This document shows, piece by piece, positions 8,846 to 18,211 of a stretch of 64,000 nucleotides of DNA (the first letter of the stretch is position 1; the number at the start of each line of letters is the position of its first letter). The translations under genes were made by a program, and so were the position numbers. Origin of the DNA: Spirochaetales bacterium (GTDB taxonomy: Bacteria > Spirochaetota > Spirochaetia > Sphaerochaetales > Sphaerochaetaceae); the NCBI GenBank assembly GCA_018433865.1, contig JAHDQJ010000002.1, positions 248,001-312,000 of the forward strand, given 5' to 3'. A model generated the notes under the pieces. That model did not search any database. It was given only the letters and a program-made list of their open reading frames with translations, and was not told where the DNA came from.

Positions 8846-9409
8846 ATGACATCCATTGCGATACCGCCTCTCACAAAGGATTTGGTCCGTGTCCTCATCG
8901 ATGCCGATACGATCCAGCGTCGGGTCGATGAGCTCGCACAATCGATCAACAAGGAATACGAAGGTATTGCCGAGAGCCTGATACTCGTAGGAGTATTGAA
9001 AGGCTCTTTTATTTTTCTGGCCGATCTTTGCCGCAAACTCAAGGTCCCCCACGTGATCGACTTCATCAGCCTCTCCAGTTACGGATCTTCCTCCCAGAGC
9101 ACCGGAAACGTCCGGATGATCATGGATACCAGGGAAAACCTTGAGGGACGGCACGTGATGATCGTCGAGGACATCCTCGACAGCGGTTACACGCTGGATT
9201 ACCTGTGCCGCAACTTTGCAGCCCGCAACCCCGCATCCCTGAAGACAGTCGTCCTTCTTGACAAGCCGGAACGACGGAAGGTGGATGTGGAGCTCGACTA
9301 CATAGGGTTCGAGATTCCCGACGTCTGGGTCGTCGGCTACGGACTGGACTATGCAGAACGCTACCGGACACTCCCCTATATCGCACAGATGGTTCCCGTC
9401 ACCGACTAA
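8846..9409 (+). CDS. hpt: Hypoxanthine (guanine) phosphoribosyltransferase
   Basis: Salvages hypoxanthine and guanine to IMP and GMP using PRPP. The PRPP-binding motif VMIVEDILDSGYTL and the flexible-loop SLSSYGSS region are both present. ATG 8846 has AAGGAG at 8835-8840 with good spacing and yields 187 residues, the family's usual length; an in-frame TTG at 8828 has no ribosome site. It heads a run of four purine genes (hpt, a second phosphoribosyltransferase, purA, purB) separated by 2 to 15 bases, so free bases and IMP are probably routed to AMP by one transcript. Confidence 0.94.
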   Translation: MTSIAIPPLTKDLVRVLIDADTIQRRVDELAQSINKEYEGIAESLILVGVLKGSFIFLADLCRKLKVPHVIDFISLSSYGSSSQSTGNVRMIMDTRENLEGRHVMIVEDILDSGYTLDYLCRNFAARNPASLKTVVLLDKPERRKVDVELDYIGFEIPDVWVVGYGLDYAERYRTLPYIAQMVPVTD

Positions 9410-9423
9410 GGAAAGGATACTAC

Positions 9424-9975
9424 ATGGACAACAAATACTACGTAGGATACTCATCGATTCACAAGCTGGTGAAATCGCTTGCTGATCGTCTCATGGCATC
9501 AGGATACGATCCGGATGTGATCGTTGCGATCGGATCGGGTGGTTTCATCCCCGCCAGGATCATGAAGACCTACATCAATCGCCCCATCTATGCTGTCGGC
9601 ATCTCCTACTACGGACTCGACCAGAAACACTCCACTCACCCCCAGAAGATCCAGTGGATCGATGAGGCCCAGCAGCAGCTTCGGGACAAGAAGGTATTGC
9701 TGATCGATGAAGTTGATGACACGCGCGCCACATTGAGTTACTGCGTCAAGGAGTTGCTGAAAAACGAACCGAAGGAGATAGCAGTCCTGGTGTTGCACAA
9801 CAAGAAGAAGGAAAAGGATGCTGAATTCCCTCCTGAGATCACCCGCTATTTCGCCGGCAAGGAGATAGATGACTTGTGGATCAAGTATCCGTGGGACGCG
9901 ATCGATATCGAGGACCACGCACATAACGAGCACCTGATGCTCACCGAATACCATCGACTTGGCAAGGAACAGTAA
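9424..9975 (+). CDS. Second purine-type phosphoribosyltransferase (xanthine/guanine-like)
   Basis: A 183-residue type I phosphoribosyltransferase distinct from hpt. The PRPP loop reads [14 protein letters not shown], and the N-terminal [13 protein letters not shown] is the loop that contacts PRPP pyrophosphate. The C-terminus ([11 protein letters not shown]) resembles the W-x-x-YPW segment of yeast Hpt1-like and archaeal xanthine/guanine enzymes. Two salvage enzymes of different subfamilies side by side suggest division of labour between hypoxanthine and xanthine or guanine. The start has an AAGGAAAGGA ribosome site. Base specificity is inferred. Confidence 0.82.
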   Translation: MDNKYYVGYSSIHKLVKSLADRLMASGYDPDVIVAIGSGGFIPARIMKTYINRPIYAVGISYYGLDQKHSTHPQKIQWIDEAQQQLRDKKVLLIDEVDDTRATLSYCVKELLKNEPKEIAVLVLHNKKKEKDAEFPPEITRYFAGKEIDDLWIKYPWDAIDIEDHAHNEHLMLTEYHRLGKEQ

Positions 9976-9977
9976 GC

Positions 9978-11246
9978 ATGAGTGTGACAGCAATTGTCGG
10001 AGCACAGTGGGGAGATGAGGGAAAAGGACGCGTGGTGGACTATCTCGCCCAGAAAGCACAAGTGGTCATCCGCTTCCAAGGCGGTGACAATGCGGGGCAT
10101 ACGGTCATCAACGACAAGGGCAAGTTCGCCCTCCACATCATTCCTTCCGGTATCTTCAACCCTGATACGACTTGCATCATCGGTGCCGGCACCGTGGTGA
10201 ACTTCGATACCCTGGAGATCGAGCTTGCATCGATTGCCAAGGTGGGGGTCGAGGGAAAGAACCTGTTCATCGACCGAAGGGCGCACCTCATCCTGCCTTT
10301 CCACTGCCAACTGGACGGAGCGGAGGAGGCAAGCAAGAAGAGCGGTTGGGCTGTCGGCACCACCAAGCGTGGCATCGGGCCCTGTTACAGTGACAAGGCT
10401 GCGCGGGTAGGCATCCGTGCCTCCGATATCCTGGATCCCGATCGCCTCAGGACCCGGCTTGAGATGCTCTTGCCCCAGAAGAACCGTCAACTTGCACACT
10501 ATGGACTTCCCGAAGCGAATATCGAGGAGTTGATGGAGAAGTGCGGGAAGTGGGCCTCTCGGTTCGGCAACCGGATCATCGACACCCTGCCGGTCCTCCG
10601 GGAAGCGGTCACCGCGAAAAAGGATGTGTTGCTGGAAGGTCAGCTCGGCATCATGCGCGATCTCGACTGGGGAATCTACCCCTACACGACCAGCAGCAAT
10701 CCGAGTGCCGGAGGAGCATGCAGCGGTGCGGGGCTCTCTCCGCGTCATATCGATGAGGTGATCGGCGTGGTCAAAGCCTATTCCACCTCCGTCGGCGGAG
10801 GTCCTTTCCCCACCGAACTGTTCGATGCGGATGGAGAAAAGCTGCGCTCCGTCGGACTGGAATTCGGTGCGACGACCGGACGCCCCCGCCGTTGCGGGTG
10901 GTTCGATGCGGTTGCCACCTCATTCTCCTGCTGGATCAATGGTTTCACCGGAATCGCCATTACCAAGCTCGATATCCTCGACACCTTCGAGACGATAAAG
11001 ATCTGTACCGGGTACACCATCGATGGTGTGTTGGTGACCGACCTCCCCGATACTTCGGGCCAAGAGAAGGCGGTTCCCGTATATGAGGAGATGGAGGGTT
11101 GGATGACCAGTACCGCGGAAGCCCGTGCTTGGAACGATCTTCCTCCGAAAGCCCAGGCGTACGTATTGCGCCTTGCCGAGCTCACCGGAGCTCCCATCAA
11201 GTTCATCAGCGTAGGACCGGAGCGAGACCAGATCATCATCCTATAG
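9978..11246 (+). CDS. purA: Adenylosuccinate synthetase
   Basis: Converts IMP, aspartate and GTP to adenylosuccinate, the first committed step to AMP. The N-terminal GTP loop [17 protein letters not shown], the GDNAGHTV motif and the C-terminal [12 protein letters not shown] block are intact. At 422 residues it is the standard bacterial length. It begins three bases after the preceding stop codon with AAGGAA just upstream, and is followed 15 bases later by purB, the enzyme for the next step, so IMP-to-AMP conversion is a single translational unit. Confidence 0.96.
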   Translation: MSVTAIVGAQWGDEGKGRVVDYLAQKAQVVIRFQGGDNAGHTVINDKGKFALHIIPSGIFNPDTTCIIGAGTVVNFDTLEIELASIAKVGVEGKNLFIDRRAHLILPFHCQLDGAEEASKKSGWAVGTTKRGIGPCYSDKAARVGIRASDILDPDRLRTRLEMLLPQKNRQLAHYGLPEANIEELMEKCGKWASRFGNRIIDTLPVLREAVTAKKDVLLEGQLGIMRDLDWGIYPYTTSSNPSAGGACSGAGLSPRHIDEVIGVVKAYSTSVGGGPFPTELFDADGEKLRSVGLEFGATTGRPRRCGWFDAVATSFSCWINGFTGIAITKLDILDTFETIKICTGYTIDGVLVTDLPDTSGQEKAVPVYEEMEGWMTSTAEARAWNDLPPKAQAYVLRLAELTGAPIKFISVGPERDQIIIL

Positions 11247-11261
11247 GGAGGACCCATAGGC

Positions 11262-12683
11262 ATGCAAAACGGATTCGACCACCACACGTTCATTTCGCCT
11301 TTCACTTGGCGTTACGCAAGCACGGCAATGCGAAGCATCTGGTCCGAGCATTACAAGAGAAGCCTCTTGCGACGCATCTGGGTAGCGCTCGCGAAAGCAC
11401 AACAACGAGCAGGATTGACCACCGAGGAGCAGGTAGCCGATCTCGCATCCCATCAGGATACCATCGATATCGAACGCGCGACGGCGATCGAGGCGGAGAT
11501 CCGTCACGACCTGATGGCTGAGATCCGGACCTACAGTGAACAATGTGCGGTCGGCGGCGCGGTGATTCACCTCGGTGCGACGAGCATGGATGTATTGGAC
11601 AACATGGATGTCCTGCGACAGCGTGAGGCCCTCGCACTGATCATCTCGCTTACCGAAGGTGTCCTCGTCCTGCTATCCAAGCGGATGGAGGAGACGGCCG
11701 AACTGCCATGCATGGCGTTCACCCACATACAGCCTGCCGAGCTCACCACGGTCGGGTACCGCCTCGCGCAGACCGCGCAGGACCTCCTCGATGACTTGGC
11801 CGACCTGAGACGGATCCTTCTTGCACTCAAGGGAAAGGGAATGAAAGGAGCGGTCGGTACCGCTGCATCCTATGATGCCTTGTTGCAAGGTACCGATCTC
11901 AGTGCGATGGAGCTGGAACGTTTGGTCATGGATGACCTCGGCCTGGATTCCTTCGATGCGACTACACAAGTGTATCCAAGGAAGCAAGACTGGAGACTCG
12001 GCTGTGCTCTCGCGGGCTTGTGTGCCACCATCGCGAAGTTCGCGTTCGATCTCAGGATTCTCCAGAGTCCTCCGATCGGAGAATGGAGCGAACCATTCGC
12101 CGCGAAGCAGGTCGGATCCTCGGCCATGCCGTTCAAGCGCAACCCCATCAATGCGGAGAAGATCGACTCGTTGTGCAGGTACGTCAGTGCGCAGGTGGAT
12201 GTCCTGTGGCATAACGCGGCGGATACGCTCCTTGAGCGAACCCTCGATGATTCGGCGAATCGCCGGATCGTGATTCCCGAGATGTTCATGGCGACCGAGG
12301 AGGTCCTCACGACCATGTCGAAACTGGTGGAGGGATTGAACTTCCATGAGGTCGGAATCGGGTTGAACCTGGCACGTTACGGGCTGTTTGCCGCGAGCGA
12401 GCGCCTGCTCATGGAACTGGGCCGCAAGGGTGCCGACCGCCAACAGATGCATGAAGTGATCCGTGAGCACTCACTCGTGGCTTGGCCGGAGGTCTTGCAG
12501 GGAAAGGAGAATCCTCTCGCCCGATTCCTTGCCACCGATGACAGGATACTTGCGTATCTCAGTCAAGAGGAGATCCTGGCCCTGATGGATGCCAGCGGCT
12601 ATGTGGGAGACGCACCCGTACGGACACGCATGATCATCGAGAAGATCCGCGAGGCATCGGAACGTACATCAGAAGATGAATGA
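11262..12683 (+). CDS. purB: Adenylosuccinate lyase
   Basis: Cleaves adenylosuccinate to AMP and fumarate, and SAICAR to AICAR in de novo purine synthesis. The fumarase/lyase superfamily signature GSSAMPFKRNPINAEKID is complete, with the MDVLDNMDVLRQRE and THIQPAELTTVGYR regions before it. 473 residues is typical. The ribosome site GGGAGG is about 10 bases upstream of the ATG. The last 15 bases overlap, tail to tail, the gene for the VTT membrane protein on the other strand, so there is no room for a conventional terminator between them. Confidence 0.95.
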   Translation: MQNGFDHHTFISPFTWRYASTAMRSIWSEHYKRSLLRRIWVALAKAQQRAGLTTEEQVADLASHQDTIDIERATAIEAEIRHDLMAEIRTYSEQCAVGGAVIHLGATSMDVLDNMDVLRQREALALIISLTEGVLVLLSKRMEETAELPCMAFTHIQPAELTTVGYRLAQTAQDLLDDLADLRRILLALKGKGMKGAVGTAASYDALLQGTDLSAMELERLVMDDLGLDSFDATTQVYPRKQDWRLGCALAGLCATIAKFAFDLRILQSPPIGEWSEPFAAKQVGSSAMPFKRNPINAEKIDSLCRYVSAQVDVLWHNAADTLLERTLDDSANRRIVIPEMFMATEEVLTTMSKLVEGLNFHEVGIGLNLARYGLFAASERLLMELGRKGADRQQMHEVIREHSLVAWPEVLQGKENPLARFLATDDRILAYLSQEEILALMDASGYVGDAPVRTRMIIEKIREASERTSEDE

Positions 12684-13298
12684 GAGACCGCCGCGGATCA
12701 GCAGATAATAGATGACCATGCGAGGCAAGCGGGAGAGGGAAGCAATCGCGACCAGATAGGGATTCACTTTCAACATTCCGGCAATCCAGCAGACCGAGGA
12801 ATAGGGGATCGGGGTCAATCCCGCGAGGACCACTGCCCACACCCCATAGATATTGATCAGCCGTTCCCCATCCTCGGAGAACCGTGACGTGAACATCTTG
12901 ATCAACGGAAGGTGACCGAGCAAACGTCCGATCCAATACCCGCCGATTCCGCCGAGAGCGGAAGCGAACGACATCGTGAGCAGAAGCGGAACCGGATTCC
13001 AAGCCATGACCAGCGGAAAGATGATGTCGACGGTCATCGGAACGATGAACATGTCGGTCAGAAAGACGAACAGGGCAACGCCTGCGAAACCGAGGTGCTC
13101 AGTGACCCATGTACCGATCATCTGGTAATGGTCCTTGATGAAGAACAAGGTGATCGCGTAGACGACAAGGAAGAACCCCATCACCGCGACGGCTTTGCCG
13201 ATCAGCTGACGCCAGTCGAGGTTTCCCGCCTGGTCAAACACCGATGAGTCGAAAAAGTGGATCCTGATGCTCTTCTTTTCCCTGTTCTTGTCAGTCAT
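12669..13298 (-). CDS. VTT/DedA-like membrane protein
   Basis: A 209-residue inner-membrane protein of the VTT (SNARE-associated, DedA/YqaA-like) group. Hydrophobic segments lie at about residues 35-57 and 75-105 and in the C-terminal third. The family core GGIGGYWIGRLLGH and the AGLTPIPYSSVCWIAGMLKV segment, with the amphipathic reentrant loop, are clear. Relatives act in lipid flipping or membrane homeostasis. ATG 13298 overlaps the end of the upstream editing-enzyme gene by eight bases, and a GGTGG ribosome site precedes it, so translation is probably coupled. Its precise role is unknown. Confidence 0.8.
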   Translation of the reverse strand: MTDKNREKKSIRIHFFDSSVFDQAGNLDWRQLIGKAVAVMGFFLVVYAITLFFIKDHYQMIGTWVTEHLGFAGVALFVFLTDMFIVPMTVDIIFPLVMAWNPVPLLLTMSFASALGGIGGYWIGRLLGHLPLIKMFTSRFSEDGERLINIYGVWAVVLAGLTPIPYSSVCWIAGMLKVNPYLVAIASLSRLPRMVIYYLLIRGGLSFIF

Positions 13299-14508
13299 GC
13301 ACCACCCGGTCGAATATTGCACCGACGCTGGAGAGGAAAGTCTCCTTTCCGGACGAATCCGATCCGACGCCTTGCCAGAGCGGAGGTTTCCCCCCTCCCT
13401 TGCCTTCTATCGCCGGCAAGGCCTCCTGCCTGATCGCCTTGAACAGCTCTGCCTCTCCGCCGATTCCTTTCAGTGCGACCATCCAAGAGAGTTTTCCATC
13501 CTCACGAGGCCTCACCACACACAGCACGATCGCATCGATCGAAAGCAAGGATTCGGGGAGACTCCTGAAGCTCTCCTCGTCCCATCCCGAGGCATCGAAC
13601 AGTGCGAGCGGTATCGTGGTGCCTGACAGTTCCCGTTCCAGCAAGAGCGAGGCGATGCGCACCGAGGCCTTCTGCTGAAGATACCGTGCATCCCCCAGTT
13701 GCTGTTGCATATGCCTGATGCTTTCCACGATGTGTTCCGCGGGAGCGGAGAGGAGGGTACCACTGGCATCCACGATCGATTTGTTTCTCCGGATCGATGA
13801 CACCGAGCGGTCACCAGCGATCCAGAACGTCCTCAGATGGCCACGGATACGCTCGGAGCGGACATACTGTACATAACGAAGCTCACCTGTGTGGGAAACG
13901 TGGACACCGCCGCACGCGATCGTATCGTAATCTCCGATGGAGATGAGCCTGACATCACCATCGACCTTTACGGGCCTGCGCAGGCCGATCTCTTTCGAGG
14001 CCTCCTGCGATACCGTGCGGGAAGTCACCGCCACGGAGAGCGTGACGATCCTGTTCACCTCATCCTCGACACGCATCAGATCATGCTCATCGATCGACTC
14101 CACATCCACTTCGATGCTCATGTCTTCGGCGCCGAGGTGGACCGATACGGTTCCTACTCCGAGCATCCGGTGCAAGGTTCCGGAAAGGAGGTGTTGCGCA
14201 CTGTGTTGTTGCATGTAGTCGTACCGGTGCTCCCAGTCCAAGACCAGGGCGACCTCGGCCCCTGGTACCAGCGTATTCGACTGGTCGAGGATGTGGAGTA
14301 TCTTTCCCTCCTCATCCGTCTGGGTATCGAGTACCCGCAGCTCGCCAAGGGTCCCGCGGTCTCCCGGCTGCCCTCCCCCTTCAGGATAGAAGATCGTCCT
14401 GTCGAGCGTGAGCGCGTCCTTTCCCTTCCAGCTTTCGATGGAGACGACCGTTGCATGGATCGATCGCACATAGGGTTCCGTATGGTAGATGGGTGCACAA
14501 GTCAGCAT
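13291..14508 (-). CDS. Alanyl-tRNA editing protein, long AlaX type with DHHA1 domain
   Basis: Hydrolyses mischarged alanyl-class tRNAs in trans. The 405 residues contain an N-terminal AlaRS-like C-Ala/second-additional-domain part (FYPEGGGQPGDRG), the zinc site HSAQH plus CGGVH, and a C-terminal DHHA1-like region, which matches the long AlaX-L class. No Shine-Dalgarno sequence precedes ATG 14508; instead a -10 box (TAGTCT, 14520-14515) lies exactly six bases upstream, with TGGACG 17 bases further up. Translation is therefore probably leaderless. The -10 box includes the stop codon of the upstream TRIC gene. Confidence 0.9.
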   Translation of the reverse strand: MLTCAPIYHTEPYVRSIHATVVSIESWKGKDALTLDRTIFYPEGGGQPGDRGTLGELRVLDTQTDEEGKILHILDQSNTLVPGAEVALVLDWEHRYDYMQQHSAQHLLSGTLHRMLGVGTVSVHLGAEDMSIEVDVESIDEHDLMRVEDEVNRIVTLSVAVTSRTVSQEASKEIGLRRPVKVDGDVRLISIGDYDTIACGGVHVSHTGELRYVQYVRSERIRGHLRTFWIAGDRSVSSIRRNKSIVDASGTLLSAPAEHIVESIRHMQQQLGDARYLQQKASVRIASLLLERELSGTTIPLALFDASGWDEESFRSLPESLLSIDAIVLCVVRPREDGKLSWMVALKGIGGEAELFKAIRQEALPAIEGKGGGKPPLWQGVGSDSSGKETFLSSVGAIFDRVVHD

Positions 14509-14514
14509 AGGGAA

Positions 14515-14543
14515 AGACTAGCGCTTTTTCTTCCCGTCGTCCA
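14515..14543 (-). promoter_or_regulatory. Internal leaderless promoter of the AlaX gene
   Basis: Minus strand: TGGACG (14543-14538), 17 bases, TAGTCT (14520-14515), then six bases to ATG 14508. It overlaps the 3' end of the TRIC gene, so the editing enzyme could be made independently of it. Confidence 0.5.
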
Positions 14544-15174
14544 TATCCTCGGTGAGGGCGGACCATGATTTGGCCACGGGCAGATGGATCCTGAACTTCA
14601 TCGCCAGCAATCGGATGGTGGTCACCGCGGAGGCACACACGAGCACTTGGAACAGGAACGGCAGGGAGGTTTCCGAGAGGCCTAGGTAAAGCACGCCACC
14701 GATCAGGCTCGCCGTTGCATAGAAGTCGGTCGTCAGGACAGCCGGGACCTCCCGCACCATCACATCGCGCACGACTCCGCCTATTACCGCGGAAAACACC
14801 CCTGAGAGGACGATTCCGACCGGCCCCGCACCATACAGCAGTCCTTTCGAGGCTCCGAGGGCGGTGAATACTCCCAATCCTATCGCATCACCGATGGCAA
14901 CGATGCGCCAGCGGCCTACCACTTGCGGGGCGAGGAAAAACACTGCGATCCCGGTGACGATGCAGACGATCAGGTAACTCTCATGCTCATACGCCGCAAC
15001 GGGAGTAGCCCCGAGGAGAAGGTCGCGGAACACGCCGCCACCCACTCCTACGGTACAGGCGAACACGACCACTCCCAAGAAGTCGAGTTTGTGCCTGACT
15101 CCCCGTACCGCTCCGGTGATGGCGAAGATGCACGTGCCGAAGATATCGAACGCATACATGATTGCTGAATCCAT
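14518..15174 (-). CDS. TRIC-type cation channel family protein (UPF0126)
   Basis: A 218-residue inner-membrane protein of the UPF0126/TRIC family. The two internally related halves each carry three helices and a glycine/FRD-type motif: GVGGGVFRDLLLG at about residue 45 and IGGVVRDVMVREVP at about residue 130. Structural homologues are trimeric cation channels; the bacterial role is uncertain and some members have been linked to glycine uptake. There is no ribosome site before ATG 15174. A -10 box TATCCT lies exactly six bases upstream, so the message is probably leaderless. Confidence 0.88.
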   Translation of the reverse strand: MDSAIMYAFDIFGTCIFAITGAVRGVRHKLDFLGVVVFACTVGVGGGVFRDLLLGATPVAAYEHESYLIVCIVTGIAVFFLAPQVVGRWRIVAIGDAIGLGVFTALGASKGLLYGAGPVGIVLSGVFSAVIGGVVRDVMVREVPAVLTTDFYATASLIGGVLYLGLSETSLPFLFQVLVCASAVTTIRLLAMKFRIHLPVAKSWSALTEDMDDGKKKR

Positions 15175-15180
15175 GGACGC

Positions 15181-15208
15181 AGGATATCACTAAGGTCCCA
15201 CTTGTCCA
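15181..15208 (-). promoter_or_regulatory. Leaderless promoter of the TRIC gene
   Basis: Minus strand: TGGACA (15208-15203, five of six matches), 16 bases, TATCCT (15186-15181) with an extended TG two bases before it. The ATG at 15174 follows after exactly six bases. It shares bases with the divergent promoter at 15202-15230. Confidence 0.6.
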
Positions 15209-15230
15209 AGCGTCCGGGCATTGCTATCTT
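15202..15230 (+). promoter_or_regulatory. Promoter of the 200-aa hypothetical protein gene
   Basis: TTGTCC (15202-15207), 17 bases, TATCTT (15225-15230) with extended -10 TGC immediately before it. The start should be near 15237. Confidence 0.55.
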
Positions 15231-15267
15231 AAAGGAGGCGACCAATGAAATGAGAAGGAGTCCTGGG

Positions 15268-15870
15268 ATGGCATTATTGAAATCGGCATGGGAAATCGCG
15301 TTGGAAAAGACGGAAAACATCGAGGCGGATCCCGAGAAGATCAGAAGGGACATGACCCTGAACGAGGGACGGCGTCTGGCCGGTTCCTTCCTTTCCGATC
15401 CTGAGAATGACGGATCCCAGCTTGAGCAAGCCTACCGCTCGGCGAAACGTGACGACAAGCCTCTTTTGAAACGGGGGCTCGCCTCCACGGTCGTCCTGAA
15501 CGTCGCACTTCCCCAATCTCCCGACTACGAGCAACGCATCGCGAAGATGCGCCACATAGCCGAGATCATCGACGGGAACGAGAGCGACACCGTGCAGCTG
15601 CTCGGCCAGATCGGACAGTTCATGGGCAAGTATCTGCAAGCACGCGACTCCTTGCTCGACCGTGCGAAGCAACAGTACGCACCGATGTATGAGGACAAGA
15701 AAGAGCGGATGATGCAAAAATATGGCAAAACGACAAACCTGCCCCTCGACCAAGACCCGGAATTCATCCAACTGCTGCAGAAGAACTACAACCAGCTCTC
15801 CAACCAATACCAACAGGTGCTCGAACAGGCCAAGGAGCAATTGAAGCAGGCGTGGGAGCTCGAGGACTGA
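15268..15870 (+). CDS. Hypothetical coiled-coil-rich cytoplasmic protein
   Basis: Not recognised by function; the sequence looks like a conserved spirochaete family of unknown role. ATG 15268 has GGAG at 15257-15260, seven bases upstream, and gives 200 residues (MALLKSAWEIALEKTENIEAD). There is no signal peptide or membrane segment. It is strongly charged and helical, with a Gln-rich C-terminal coiled coil (residues ~140-200, including QLLQKNYNQLSNQYQQVLEQ). The central part has hydrophobic helices around GLASTVVLNVALP. It is a single-gene transcript, convergent with the EAL protein gene five bases away. The architecture suggests a structural or scaffolding role. Confidence 0.8.
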   Translation: MALLKSAWEIALEKTENIEADPEKIRRDMTLNEGRRLAGSFLSDPENDGSQLEQAYRSAKRDDKPLLKRGLASTVVLNVALPQSPDYEQRIAKMRHIAEIIDGNESDTVQLLGQIGQFMGKYLQARDSLLDRAKQQYAPMYEDKKERMMQKYGKTTNLPLDQDPEFIQLLQKNYNQLSNQYQQVLEQAKEQLKQAWELED

Positions 15871-15874
15871 TCCG

Positions 15875-18106
15875 TCAGACCGGGTAGCGGGATTCGAACT
15901 CGCCGATTGGCAGCGGCCTGGACAGGAAGTATCCTTGGGCTTGGTGGCAGCCGGCAGCCTTGAGGAACTCGAGTTGCGCCTGTGCTTCCACTCCCTCTGC
16001 AACCACGGTCATTCCCAGATCCCGAGCCAACTCCAAGATATGCTTGAGAACGGTCTTTGAACGTTTCAGGGAAGAGAGATCCTTCAGGAACTCCCTGTCG
16101 ATCTTGATCGTATCCACGCTCAGGTCTTTCAGCAGGTGCAACGAAGAATAACCTGATCCGAAATCATCGATCGCGACGGTGAAACCGAACCCCTGCAATC
16201 GCTTGACGGTGGCGAGCATCCGTTCAGGTTGGTCGGAGAACGCCGTTTCCGTCAACTCGAACTCCATCAAGCTTCTTTGGATACCGTACTCATCGGCGAT
16301 TGCATCCAATTGCTCGGCGAATTGTTCTGACATCGCATCGACTCGCGAGATGTTCACGGCGATAGGCAACGGGTCCAATCCCATGTGTTTCCACTTCACG
16401 AGCAACGAACACACCTCACGCATCACGAAAGCATCCAGCTCGACGATTCTTCCATCCTCCTCGAGCAAGCCGATGAAATCGGAGGGAGGAAGCAGGCCCA
16501 AGTCAGGGTGGTTCCAACGAACCAAGGATTCCGCGCCGACGATGCGACCGTCCGCAAGCCTGAATTTCGGTTGGAGATGGATGATGAACTCCCTTCGCGA
16601 GATGGCGTGGGAAAACCGCCTGGCCAGCTCTTGTTGGCGTTGCATGTTCCGATGCAAGGCTGCGTCGTAGTATGCATAGGTGGTGATCCTGTGTTTCTTC
16701 ACCGTCTCCAAGGCGATCTGCGCATTGTCATGTACGGTCTGTATCGATACATCGTCTTCGCTCAGCGGATAGATACCGCAAGAGAAGGAGAGTGAGATGG
16801 TCGTCCTTGATGCCAGCGGTTCCTCAAGCAAGATCCCGTTCAGCTTGTCGAGGATCATGCCGACCCGGCTGCCTATCGGGCCCTCAGACCTTAGCAGCAT
16901 CGCAAACCGATCGTTCACCACACGAACCACCAACTCGTCGGATTCCACGCAGCGCAAGAGAATGCGTCCCATGCTCTTCAGGATAAGGTCCCCCACGGGA
17001 AAGCCGGCCGAAGTATTGATCAGTTTGAGCTTGTCTATGTCAATGAGCACATACGAGTATCCTCGGCGGGCATAATCTTTCAGTCGGTGACGTGTTTCGA
17101 ACAGCAACCGTTCCCACGTGCCCAATTGGGTGAGGGAATCCACGAATGCAATACGCTCAAGCAACGCTTGTCTCCGTTCACGGAAGATCACGAAGAGGGC
17201 CAGGGTCAGCAACAGGATGGCGGTGACGATGATGAATGCACGACTTGTGGATTTCAGGATGGTCGTGACTTTGCCCATCATCCTGGTTTCCATCACGACA
17301 GTGACCACATACCAGTCATTGATGCCCAGAGGACGGTAATCGACGAACCTGCGTGCATCTCCCTGTCCATGGCGAATCATTCCCCGTTCTCCCCGTGCCA
17401 TGGATGCAGACATGACCCGCAGCGAAGGATCCTCTGAGTATTCGGGAAGTGCGACGTAGGGAACCGAAGTGGCAAGGACATCTCCTTTGTCGGAGGAATT
17501 CGCGAGGACCACCTCCCCTGTTCTCTTGACGACCGAGGCGTATCCGACACTTCCGTAGGTGGTGATCTGCAGGAGCCTGGCGTATTCATCCACGAACCGT
17601 GCTCCCCTGAGCACTCCGACCACCTCATCTCCACGTCTGATGGGCACCGCGATGGCCATGATCAGCTCATCGGGATCCTGGGTATGCCGCAGGACATCGG
17701 AGATGTTCGGAATCCCGGCCATCGCTTTCTTGAAGTACTCACGGTGGGCCAGGTTCACCACATACCCATCCGTATTCACCGAATTACCGTCGGGAAGTAT
17801 CACCCCGAGCCTGATGAACGAGGCAGCATCAACCTCCTCGCGAAGGATGTGCATCACCCGGGGATCCTGGATATTCTCATAGCGGCTGATGAAGTGGGCT
17901 TGGAACTCAAGTGAGGCGATTTCTGATGCGATTGCCGACTGCAATCGCATCTCGAGCTGTGTCGCTATCTCGTTGAGCATATCCCGTGCATCCTCCGAGA
18001 CGAGCTGGTCAGCCTTGCGAAGCATCAAAAGACTTGTGAGGGACAAGAGAATGACCAACAACAGCAATGCTCCGGCCAAGAGCAATCCCTTGTGCAGCTT
18101 CTTCAT
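15875..18106 (-). CDS. CACHE sensor / degenerate GGDEF / EAL cyclic-di-GMP phosphodiesterase
   Basis: Membrane-bound cyclic-di-GMP signalling protein of 743 residues. TM1 is at residues ~8-29, a periplasmic double-CACHE ligand sensor at ~30-275, and TM2 at ~280-305. The GGDEF domain (~330-470) has VVNDRF in place of GGDEF, so it is almost certainly not a cyclase and may instead bind GTP as an allosteric module. The EAL domain (~490-740) keeps the catalytic set: AESLVRW, VNISR, ELTE, IDDFGSGYSSL, IKID and EGVEAQ. A net phosphodiesterase activity tuned by an extracytoplasmic signal is expected. An AGGGAG ribosome site precedes the ATG. Confidence 0.92.
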   Translation of the reverse strand: MKKLHKGLLLAGALLLLVILLSLTSLLMLRKADQLVSEDARDMLNEIATQLEMRLQSAIASEIASLEFQAHFISRYENIQDPRVMHILREEVDAASFIRLGVILPDGNSVNTDGYVVNLAHREYFKKAMAGIPNISDVLRHTQDPDELIMAIAVPIRRGDEVVGVLRGARFVDEYARLLQITTYGSVGYASVVKRTGEVVLANSSDKGDVLATSVPYVALPEYSEDPSLRVMSASMARGERGMIRHGQGDARRFVDYRPLGINDWYVVTVVMETRMMGKVTTILKSTSRAFIIVTAILLLTLALFVIFRERRQALLERIAFVDSLTQLGTWERLLFETRHRLKDYARRGYSYVLIDIDKLKLINTSAGFPVGDLILKSMGRILLRCVESDELVVRVVNDRFAMLLRSEGPIGSRVGMILDKLNGILLEEPLASRTTISLSFSCGIYPLSEDDVSIQTVHDNAQIALETVKKHRITTYAYYDAALHRNMQRQQELARRFSHAISRREFIIHLQPKFRLADGRIVGAESLVRWNHPDLGLLPPSDFIGLLEEDGRIVELDAFVMREVCSLLVKWKHMGLDPLPIAVNISRVDAMSEQFAEQLDAIADEYGIQRSLMEFELTETAFSDQPERMLATVKRLQGFGFTVAIDDFGSGYSSLHLLKDLSVDTIKIDREFLKDLSSLKRSKTVLKHILELARDLGMTVVAEGVEAQAQLEFLKAAGCHQAQGYFLSRPLPIGEFESRYPV

Positions 18107-18151
18107 GAATCGCTCCCTGTCATCATCTTATGAGAGATGATCGCGGGATAC

Positions 18152-18191
18152 AAGAAAAAGATGCGCCCCCGGTCGGAAGACCGGAGGCACA
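18152..18191 (-). terminator. Rho-independent terminator of the malate operon
   Basis: Downstream of the malic enzyme stop on the minus strand there is a 13-bp stem (18191-18162) with two G-U pairs and a TTCC loop, followed by TCTTTTTCTTG (18161-18151). Confidence 0.85.
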
Positions 18192-18211
18192 CCCACAAAA
18201 TACGCGACATT

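Noticed and set aside
12669-12683. 15-base tail-to-tail overlap of purB and the VTT protein gene as an antisense regulatory device
   Set aside because: Short convergent overlaps are common in compact genomes; nothing else supports regulation.
15232-15253. Perfect AAGGAGG followed by a two-codon frame ATG-AAA-TGA just before the 200-aa hypothetical gene, looking like a minimal regulatory uORF
   Set aside because: The promoter at 15202-15230 would start transcription near 15237, inside the AAGGAGG, so the ribosome site would not be in the mRNA.
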